Part shown: positions 56,239 through 64,000 of the stretch, in pieces | Layout: the number at the start of each line of letters is the position of its first letter | How positions within the stretch are numbered: the first letter of the stretch is position 1 | Origin: Helichrysum umbraculigerum | Taxonomy: Eukaryota; Streptophyta; Magnoliopsida; Asterales; Asteraceae | DNA length: 64,000 nt | NCBI GenBank assembly: GCA_949592205.1 | Contig: CATIUR010000005.1 | Span: forward strand, 31,742,179 to 31,806,178 | Direction of reading: 5' to 3' | Translations under genes and position numbers: made by a program | Notes under the pieces: model-generated | The model's database searches: none | Told to the model about the DNA's origin: nothing | The model's input: only the letters and a program-made list of their open reading frames with translations

Positions 56239-58636
56239 TGTGACACCCCCAAATTTAAAGATTTGCGGAAGCTTGATTTGGGTGTCACTAATCAATATAC
56301 AAAGCACATAAGATATAATGAACGACCACTATATGCGTCGTTTTAAACTTGTATAGATAAAGTAAATGTTTACATCAAAATATTGTTACATTAGCTCGGT
56401 TCCTGAAATTGAGAGATTACATAGCATAATTACTTTTACAAAATATAATAATGCAGTCCAATCTCTAGTTGTATGTATGCTGACTCGAGCTAATAATTCC
56501 TGCTTGTGCAGCCAAACTACTGCTGGGTACCTGTGATAAATACTAAAATGGGTCAGCGAAAACGCTGGTGAGCTCACAGGTTTGTATGTCAATGTATAGT
56601 TGTCAGAACCGCAAGATTTATAATGAATTTAAAATGCAATTAAGCAAAATAAAAGTTATACTGTCCATGAGCACATAGTCTGAGCTTAACTTGATTTGTC
56701 AGGCCCACTTAAGGAAACCTAACTTGAAATGCCTCCTACGAGTGCCTAATCAACACTCGTCTTCCCAAATGCTAATACATCCGTTTGACCGGTTAGTGCG
56801 TGCTAACCCGGATGAGGATTGTCAATCCCATATGATATCATATACTAACATTCACGCTATAAAATACTAGAGACTATGCTTATGGAGGACTTTAAATTGA
56901 TTAGCTTGAAACACATGTAGTATTTGAAGTTTGGCACTTGCGTTCTACTTGTAAAACAAAATCGAGTAGTAATATCACACCCCTAGTTGTAAAGCAGTGA
57001 AAATGGGGCTATGAAACTCACCTGAGTCTTGAAGTGTTTAATTTAGTAAACTTGAAGTAATTAGCGGTGAATTGATGTCCAAAGGCTTGAAACCTGAATG
57101 TGTCCACGACACTTGAATTGTTATTAATTGTACCGGTATCTCGAAAGACTACCATTGAAATTGTTTGCTTAACTTGATGTCCAAATTACCCCGATTTGGT
57201 TGATTGTTTTGTTACAAGTTACTACGACTTGTTTGGAATAAGTTGATACAAGTTACAACGACTTGTTTGATTGAATTATCTAAGTTACTATGACTTAGTT
57301 GATTCAATTGTGTATTTGAAAATGTGTACGGCCCGTTGGTGATTTAGTTGAAATAATAATAATTCTAAAATGTTGACTTTGCTACAGTACTGCTACAGTA
57401 CTGCTACAGTAAATTTGACTTTTTTGAACAGTAACTTTGACTTCAAAATTTTGAGGTTTGAAGATTCTGTTTTATGCGACGTAGGGTGCTACGTCGCAGA
57501 TCCGGACTGCGACGTTGGGCATGACGTCGCTATGTGCGACTTTCGCAATTTAATGCGACGTTGTACGTGGCGTCGCTATAGGCGACGTAGTTGATTTCTG
57601 CGACGTTGGGGTTTACGTCGCTAAGTGCGACGTCCGCAATTCAATGCGACGTAGAGTGCTGCGTCGCTATATGCGACGTGGAGGATTTGTGCGACGTAAG
57701 TCGCTACGTCGCATTTACGCCAGGCCAAATGCGACGTACGGGATCTGATCGGAGTTTCGACTTCAAAAACGTATTTTCCGGCCATCGATCGGTCTAATAT
57801 TTTTACCCAACCCATTTTAGGACATTACAAGGTTATACAAACAACTAGCAAGTTATAAAACTTAAAAACGAGAGTTTTCGGAGTTGTGTCGGAAACTTAC
57901 AAATCGCCGAAATGAAATTCCGGAAAGATAGAAATGTAGATCGGAATGCGGTGAGTGTTTTCTTCCAAACGAGTATGACGATCCAAGGTCGATTGAGGTG
58001 CTTATTTTTGTGATTAGTGAGTTTTTCTGAGTTTGGGTTTTTGAGAGAAAAGAAAAGGAAGAGAGAGAGAGATAAATGAGAAATGGAAGAAAGAAAATGG
58101 TGGGGAGGTGGTTAAGGGATCACCTCCCATTTTCAGTCCGCGCGCTGCGCTCAGTGCGGTGTTCGTTACTCCGTCGTTTGAACGTTAAATATTTATTTTC
58201 TATGTTTTAATATACGTTTTAAAATGCGAATAATTATTCAGTATTTTTGTTGAAGTATTTTACTAACTTTTTAATAATTACATTATAAAAGGTGAATTGT
58301 TTCGTTTTGTTTGCGCAATTACATTTTATTCGCGTTTATATAAATTGTGTGATAAAACTTGAATACTAAATATTATTGACATAATATTTTTAAGTACAAT
58401 AACGTTATAACAATCCTGGTATTATTTAAATAAATTGTTCACCAACGTCCGTATTTATTGTATCGAAATTCATTCGATTTGAAACTTGTACGATTTAAAC
58501 AAACCGCATAGTTGTAGATATATATTCAACAATATATATAATAATTGATACATTAATTAGCCTAACACAGAACTAATTACATGTAATAAAGCTCGATTAG
58601 GCACTAAATTCTAGTCCTAAATTGACGGTTGTCACA
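56239..58636 (-). mobile_element. solo LTR related to element 1, inside the Harbinger element
   Basis: TGTGACACCCCC..GGTTGTCACA, 2398 bp, flanked by GCACG on both sides (56234-56238, 58637-58641). It is similar to the LTR of element 1 along most of its length (for example aaatttaaagatttgcggaa, acggcccgttggtga) but clearly diverged, so it is an older or sister family. No internal region remains. Confidence 0.92.
57476..57737. repeat. GCGACGT / ACGTCGC cluster in the nested solo LTR
   Basis: About ten GCGACGT words and several ACGTCGC words in 260 bp, at the same relative place as in element 1 but with different spacers and copy number. Directly upstream lies a 10-11-bp triplet repeat (ctacagtactg, 57382-57411). 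Confidence 0.9.
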
Positions 58637-58775
58637 GCACGTGCAGTGGTAAAACCCAGAACGCCCAGAACGCCCGGAACGCCCATCATCCGCCTTTGGC
58701 CCCACCATTTTCATTTTTTAAACAAAAACAAATACATTTAAGTAATTAATAAAAATACAATAAAAAATAATTAAA

Positions 58776-58884
58776 CAAACCAAACACATTTAATTAACTT
58801 AAATAAAAATACAATACAATACTTAAACAAACCAAACACATTTAATTAACTTAAATAAAAATACAATACAATACTTAAACAAAC
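58776..58884. repeat. 52-bp tandem repeat in the Harbinger element
   Basis: Unit caaaccaaacacatttaatt plus aacttaaataaaaatacaatacaatacttaaa begins at 58776 and 58828, and a third copy starts at 58880; it lies 3' of the transposase frame. Confidence 0.85.
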
Positions 58885-58950
58885 CACACTAAAACTAAAC
58901 TTGAAGTTCAAACTTAAATAAAAATAAAATAGTACAATACAATACAATAA

Positions 58951-60273
58951 TCAAGCTGGAGGTAACGGTATGCTGCGGAAGTTAGGTGGAAGCGTCCAAA
59001 TATGCTCGGTGAGATCGTACTGCAATTGGTCATGCACTTGTTTGTCACGTATTTCCTTTATTCGCGCTTCTCTATCCTTCAATCGTTGCCTAAAATCCCG
59101 ACGAGGCCGGTTAGCGGGATCATCAATCATGTCTTGTTCGATAGCAGAAATCACAAAGCCGTTATCTTCTTGGATCATGTTATGCAATATGACACATGTG
59201 TACAATTGTCTTCACAACTTGTTCACACTCATAGCTCGTCCCGCAATCTTTAAAATTGCAAACCTGCTTTGAAGTACACCGAATGCCCTTTCGACATCTT
59301 TTCTTGCACTTTCCTGAAACCTCTTGAACTTGGTTCGTTTCTCATCAGTAGGAGAGTGATAGGCTTTGATAAGTGTACACCAATCCGGATAAATACCATC
59401 GGCTAGATAATAACCTTTTGTGTAGTGATGTCCATTGACATCAAAGGATGCGGGTGGACCGGTATCATTTTTGATGGAATCAAACAACAGAGAGGCGTTT
59501 AAAACATTAATATCGTTGTTTGAACCCGCCATGCCAAAAAACGCATGCCATATCCACATGTCATATGAAGCAACCGCTTCAAGCATAATGGTTGGGTGCC
59601 CGTGATCACCCCTAGTGTACTGACCTTTCCATGCATTGGGACAATTTTTCCATTGCCAATGCATACAATCAATGGACCCAAGCATTCCCTTAAAACCATG
59701 TATCTGCTCATGTCCTCTATAAAGCCGAGCAATATCATTGGCAGTCGGCTTCCTCAAATACTCTCGAGAGTATAAGTCGAATATACACTTACAAAAGTTG
59801 TTAACGCAGTCGTTTGACGTGCGTTCACCCATTTGTAAGTATTCATCGAACATATCGCCAGACATTCCATATACCAATTGGCGTATGGCGGCGGTGCACT
59901 TTTGTAGCGGGGTAAAACCAAGCCTACCAAGTGCATTCGGCTTTTGTTTAAAATAAAGAAAATGATCGGGAATCGGTTCTATAGAGTAGTTGGATATACC
60001 TTGTACGATTCGGCAAAATAATTCCCGATGCATACGAAAACGACGTTTGAACAGGTTTGCCGGGTACTTTGGGGTTTCAGAAAAATAGTCGTTCCACAAA
60101 CGTTCTTGCGCACCTTCACGATCTCTTTCAATGTAAATTCGATTCCGGGGTGGTCTCGAACTAGAACTAGCCGCGGCTTCATTGTTTTCTTCTTCTTCTT
60201 CCCAAGCTTGTAGAACTTGCAAAAGAAGTTCGTCTTCCGAATCCGAATCCAAAATAAAATTTACTGGATCCAT
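58951..60273 (-). pseudogene. Harbinger transposase (HARBI1/ALP1-like), one nonsense codon
   Basis: The frame of 441 codons on the minus strand encodes a DDE transposase: acidic N-terminus (DSDSEDELLLQVLQAWEEEE), then RRFRMHRELFCRIV, the first catalytic Asp in GSIDCMHWQWKNCP, the second in GSNNDINVLNASLLFD, the Glu in DVERAFGVLQSRFAIL, and the C-terminal YTCVILHNMIQED. A TGA at 59212-59214 interrupts it between VNKL and RQLYTCV; the frame is the same on both sides, so one base change explains it (CGA to TGA is the simplest). Apart from this stop, all catalytic residues are present. The protein made from 60273 would lack the last about 85 residues. Confidence 0.9.
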
Positions 60274-60633
60274 TTTTGAATATTGTATGAAATGAGAGAG
60301 AGTTAGATGAATTTGGTGTGTGAAAAAGTGTTAAATGTAGTATGTATATATAGAGGTGAGAAAAAAAAATTAAAAAAAATTATTTTTTGAAAAATGCCGT
60401 TGGAACGGCTAGTTTTTTAAAATTTTTCCAAATTTTTTTTTTGTTTTCTTCTCCAACGGATCAAAAAGAAACCATTTAAATATTCGTGGGCCCCACTTAT
60501 TCACCCCAACGATGCCCCGTTCTTTCTTGCTGCACGCCCACGGTTTTCCTCACCCAGAACGCCCCATTGCCGGCGTTCTGGGGCGTTCTCAGTCACCAAC
60601 TCAGCCAGCACGCCTCCATTGCAAGTGGTCTCA

Positions 60634-61628
60634 ATTGGAGTATTTGGTACACAAATTACAAGAAGAAGAAAATAGTAAATATATGATATATATTAGCTTG
60701 TTAACTAGTGACTCGTAATTTTGATTTTTAACATATGAATCGTGACTCATTCGTAACAGTTACTGTTTTGCAATAAATTTATATATAAGTAGATCAGTCG
60801 TTAACCAACAAATAACACAAGGCTTAATCTTTATTTTGTTCTTTAATTTTTCGTATTACATTACAATAGAAGTTTGTTATGTTTTCTAACCCGTAAGAGT
60901 TGCACACGACTCGGAAGAGTCACAGACGACTCAGAAGAGTCAATAAATTACTCGTAAAATTCAAAACCGCGTCATTTAAAAATCGGTGTTCGAGTTGCCT
61001 CATTTTTTGGATTTTCTACTCCACGAGTTGACTCGTAACTCGTAAGAGGTTAACAACTGTACTGTTATCCATCAGGCATTTATATTTTTTACGAAAATAA
61101 AGGATATACTACGTATAAGTTCCATTTATGAAACAAAAGTTACACTTCAACTGAAAAAAAGTTAAGATAGTGCAAATTAACTTGGTATACTTTGTGTAAA
61201 CATTTTAAGAACACCAAGATTTACTAGTTTATAAATAACTCGTCTAGGAACCAGAGGAACTGCAGTTTAAATATCATTAATTAATCATCACATTGATTAA
61301 TATATCATCTCAAAAGATATGCCCATATACGGAGTATGAACCAAGTAATTAGCAGCGTTGCATTTACGTATACATATATAGTTGCTTATATATAACACTA
61401 ATGACACATTAACGTATTCATAAGTGATGATATGTATAAGTTGCTTACAAATAACACTAATGGCACATGAACATTATGTTTAGCAAAAATATAAAGTTAA
61501 TCTTCACCAATGAATGACGATATACTTCTTCGAGTAATTTTAAGGATCCAGTTTTATTATGCATACAATACCATTTTTAGAGGGCCGGGGGTAACCATTT
61601 AAAACCGTGATCCAATTAATAAGATAAT
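60634..61628. other. intergenic with short GACTC-GAGTC words
   Basis: At 60900-60945 gactcggaagagtc and gactcagaagagtc form small palindromic repeats. A stretch at about 61362-61405 (gcatttacgtatacata, cttatatataacac) reappears at about 63897-63935. No gene was recognised. Confidence 0.45.
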
Positions 61629-61633
61629 CATCT

Positions 61634-62390
61634 TAATGATGTACGCCACCTGACCTCGTCATCTGACCTTAGCCTACACCACATAATGTGGCCTCGGTTA
61701 AGTACCGAGCCTGTACTCGGATAACATCCGTTGTCAGCTCTAGCAGCCCTTGGCGCAGACGATAGGTGGCACTAAGTATTATGGCTCCGGATCCGTGCCG
61801 AGCGTGGGTCCGGATAACGTCTGAGCCCAGCTCTTTTAGCTCTCGGAACAGGCACCAGTGCCCAGGTCAAACATGGGCCCGGGTACGTCCCGTGTCGGAC
61901 CACAACACCTGCCGTTGTAACTGCATAACAACGGTACGGCCGCAAGATGACAAGGCATGCCCGACATCCTCTGACAAAAGTATAATCTGCGACCGTTATA
62001 TTCAGGTACGACTAACATGGCCTGGCCACCAGCCTGGTCGGCGCATTCGATTGGTCCATGTCAGCCGGCACACAGTAAATGTCATCTTCGCCCACGACCG
62101 AGCTTCCACGTCAGCGATCCACGCTGGAAGTGTCATGCTCCCCCACGACCAAAACCTCCACGTCAGCTTAGGGTTTGGGTATAAATACTAGTGTTATGCT
62201 TTCATTTCACGACAACACCTCATAAATCCACAGAGTTATTCTTCACGAATTGCTCTTCAAGAATTAGGCTTTCACCACCCTCGATTGACTTAGTCTCGAT
62301 TCTGAGTTTGCAAGTTAATCGGAGTGTGACAAGCTTAATTCCTCATATATCATCATCATCATTGTACTTAAGTGTTTTTACACCTGAACA
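61634..62390 (+). mobile_element. solo LTR (family shared with 2161-2348)
   Basis: GC-rich promoter-like part with repeated ccggataacgtctgag / cggataacatccgttgtcag and cacgtcag words, a TATAAATA box at 62180-62187 and a transcribed-looking tail ending TGAACA at 62390. CATCT stands directly on both sides (61629-61633, 62391-62395), within a longer shared word catcttaa. The left end would then start TA instead of TG, so that boundary is less sure. No internal region. Confidence 0.6.
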
Positions 62391-62521
62391 CATCTTAACC
62401 ACATGAAAACTTTTGTATCGGTCAAACTATGAAATTGGACGTCTAACTATTTTAGCACAACTCAAAAGAGTAATGTGAGACGAGTAGAGGATAATTTGAT
62501 ACTAGTTTTTATACTCGTGTA

Positions 62522-63404
62522 GAGTAAGGTTCAAATGAGTACACCAACTTTGAGTGAGAATGAGGGAACCAACAGATTTCTGTCATGTGTCACTTTATTC
62601 TCTCTCTTCCGCATTTTTAAAAATTAAATATCTCACAAACGGTAAGTCGAAAATCATGAAAATTGTACCATAAAATTCAGCGTTTTCTCCTCTTCGATTT
62701 GCCGTCCCTCAAGGCATATTTTTGACAACTTTTTTTTTCTTCCATTTTTTGGTCGGTTTTACAAATTAGTAACACATTTGTTAGTAATTGGTTGTACATT
62801 TGATTTGTGGTTAGGGTTAGGGCTTAGGGCTAGGGTTTAAGGTTTAGGATTTAGGGTTAGGGTTAGGGCTTAGGGCTAGGGTTTAAGGTTCAGGATTTAG
62901 GGTTAGGGTTTAGCAGGGTTTAGGGTTAGGGTTTAACAGGGTTTAGGGTTTAAGGTTTATAATGATTTAAGGTTTAGAGTTTTGTAAAGCGTTTAGGGTT
63001 TAGGGGTTGGGGTTTAGGGTGTAGGGGTTGGGGTTTAGGGTTGGGGGTTTGAGGTTTCGGGGTGAAACCTCAAACCCCAACCATAAACCCTAAACCCTAA
63101 CCCCTAAACCCCAAACCCTAAACCTTAAACGCAACACTTTAACACATGTGTTGGTAAATGTAAAACCCACCAAAAAAAAAAAAAACTCGTCGAAAGTATG
63201 CCTTGAGGGACGGCAAATCGAAGATGAGAAAACGCTGAATTTAATGGTGCAATTTTCATAAATTTTCGATTTCTCGTTTGTGAGATAATTGATGTTGGGG
63301 GTAAATGGGTTTTGTACATGTTGAACATTCTCTTTGTACACATGTCACAATATCATTGGTTCTCTCATTCTCACACAAATTCTATTCTCATTTGAACCCC
63401 ACCC
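62522..63404. mobile_element. foldback MITE, family F (copy 2) with telomere-like core
   Basis: 883 bp. Ends GAGTAAGGTTCAAATGAG and CTCATTTGAACCCCACCC, flanked by a 10-bp duplication with one mismatch (TACTCGTGTA 62512-62521, TACTCATGTA 63405-63414). The arms match those of copy 1 at 41255-41816 (shared aaattaaatatctc, cggtaagtc, accataaaa, tcagcgtttt). The extra length is a telomere-like array in the loop. Confidence 0.87.
62809..63130. repeat. degenerate telomere-type array in inverted arrangement
   Basis: Degenerate (TTTAGGG)n, mostly ttagggtttaggg and ttagggtttaagg words, runs to about 63050. A near-perfect palindrome follows (gggggtttgaggtttc / gaaacctcaaacccc around 63045-63077), then (CCCTAAA)n to 63130. 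It lies entirely within the MITE, not at a chromosome end. Confidence 0.9.
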
Positions 63405-63414
63405 TACTCATGTA

Positions 63415-64000
63415 CTCCGTATACAAGATGGGGGTTGATATTTCCACCATACTTTTTGATAATTACACTATGATTATGCATTGAGAGTTTGTACTGTACA
63501 AATAAATACTGGACAGTTTTGATGGATCTATCACTACCCATACATATACAAAAATGTATATTTCAATCTAAAAAAAAAAAAACTTTGCTAATTGCAATTA
63601 ATAAGTTTGAACATGTAAATATCGTACTTCAACCAATATTTAAGGGGGAAATTGAGCTTGATATGGTATGATACAATTGTATTGATGCATGTCTTATATT
63701 ATTAGTGACATTTATGGTTATCATTATCATTTACCATTACATAAATGATAAACGTCGACCCATTTCCTAATCACTTGAGAGTGCCAGGGTTTACTAATTT
63801 ACATCTACGGGAATTGTTCACATTTCTTCGATCATCTTTGTATATTTATTACTCCGTTTCTCAAAGATATATTTATATGAAGAAAGTAAGCTTTCGTTGC
63901 ATTTACGTATACATAATTGCTTATAAATAACACCAATGGCTGCCTACACCTATTTATTGGATTTGGCCTTATTTTCTCTCTAAACTTTCTCTCCAAAAGT
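63415..64000. other. intergenic, nothing recognised
   Basis: AT-rich right edge of the window. Contains the second copy of the gcatttacgtatacat segment near 63897. A gene start beyond 64000 cannot be judged. Confidence 0.4.

Larger units (their letters stand above)
56166..60630 (-). mobile_element. PIF/Harbinger DNA transposon with nested solo LTR
   Basis: Ends GACCATTTGCAA and TTGCAAGTGGTC (12-bp inverted repeat, one mismatch) flanked by TCA on both sides (56163-56165, 60631-60633), which fits the TNA target duplication of Harbinger elements. Both subterminal regions are full of GAACGCCC / GGGCGTTC words (56197-56215, 58668-58690, 60558-60592), likely transposase-binding sites. Without the nested LTR the element is about 2.06 kb. 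It codes for a transposase on the minus strand; the Myb-like second gene of most Harbingers is not present. Confidence 0.88.

Noticed and set aside
59738..60213. Plus- and minus-strand small frames over the Harbinger transposase
   Set aside because: Shadows of the transposase frame in other phases.
61766..62191. 141-codon frame as a gene
   Set aside because: It lies in the GC-rich promoter half of a solo LTR, before its TATA box, and has no protein-family motif.
62809..63130. True chromosome end
   Set aside because: The array is degenerate, inverted on itself, enclosed by MITE arms with a 10-bp duplication, and followed by ordinary sequence.

Overview
The window is nuclear DNA from a dicot plant. 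Support comes from a plant-type U2 snRNA gene with USE and 3' box, a DRP2-type dynamin with a PH domain, a FAR1-related transcription factor, GT-AG introns that are AT-rich, and Ty3/gypsy, MULE, Stowaway and Harbinger elements. The cis-prenyltransferase resembles the rubber-type group known from latex plants such as Asteraceae; that family assignment is only an inference.

Gene-bearing left part (1-17.4 kb): a broken NOG1 GTPase copy (181-1428), a U2 snRNA gene (2945-3140), a six-exon UBLCP1-type proteasome/CTD phosphatase gene on the minus strand (3731-6755) with a GC-AG intron, a complete 22-exon DRP2 dynamin gene on the minus strand (7486-14667, 912 codons), a tRNA-Arg(ACG) gene, a Mutator-like element with a 9-bp target duplication, and an orphan last exon.

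Repeat block 1 (17.45-30.4 kb): a complete, young Ty3/gypsy element in minus orientation (17450-28098, TSD GATGA) with one 1490-residue gag-pol frame and an extra coiled-coil frame upstream, followed by a solo LTR (28199-30414, TSD CAACA).

Gene-bearing middle (32-40.2 kb): a degraded GRF-zinc-finger fragment, an FRS11-like gene (four coding exons, 33889-37004) and an intronless cis-prenyltransferase (39305-40114, minus).

Repeat block 2 (41.2-63.4 kb): a nested pile. Gag-only Ty3/gypsy element A (43174-56121) was entered in its 3' LTR by intact element B (47620-56107, TSD TTAGG). Next to it a Harbinger element (56166-60630, TSD TCA), with a transposase broken by one stop, was entered by a solo LTR (56239-58636, TSD GCACG). 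A further solo LTR (61634-62390) and two members of one foldback MITE family (41255-41816 and 62522-63404) complete the picture; the second carries an inverted telomere-like array.

The strongest unexplained signal is shared by the LTRs: every Ty3/gypsy LTR family here carries a compact cluster of short CG-rich inverted modules (GCGACGT/ACGTCGC or ACGCGATC-based), in most families probably in the transcribed leader. Three families also keep a covarying hairpin directly before the polypurine tract, even the one that has lost pol. All exon boundaries were read by eye from splice sites, phase and family knowledge; no search or alignment was run.
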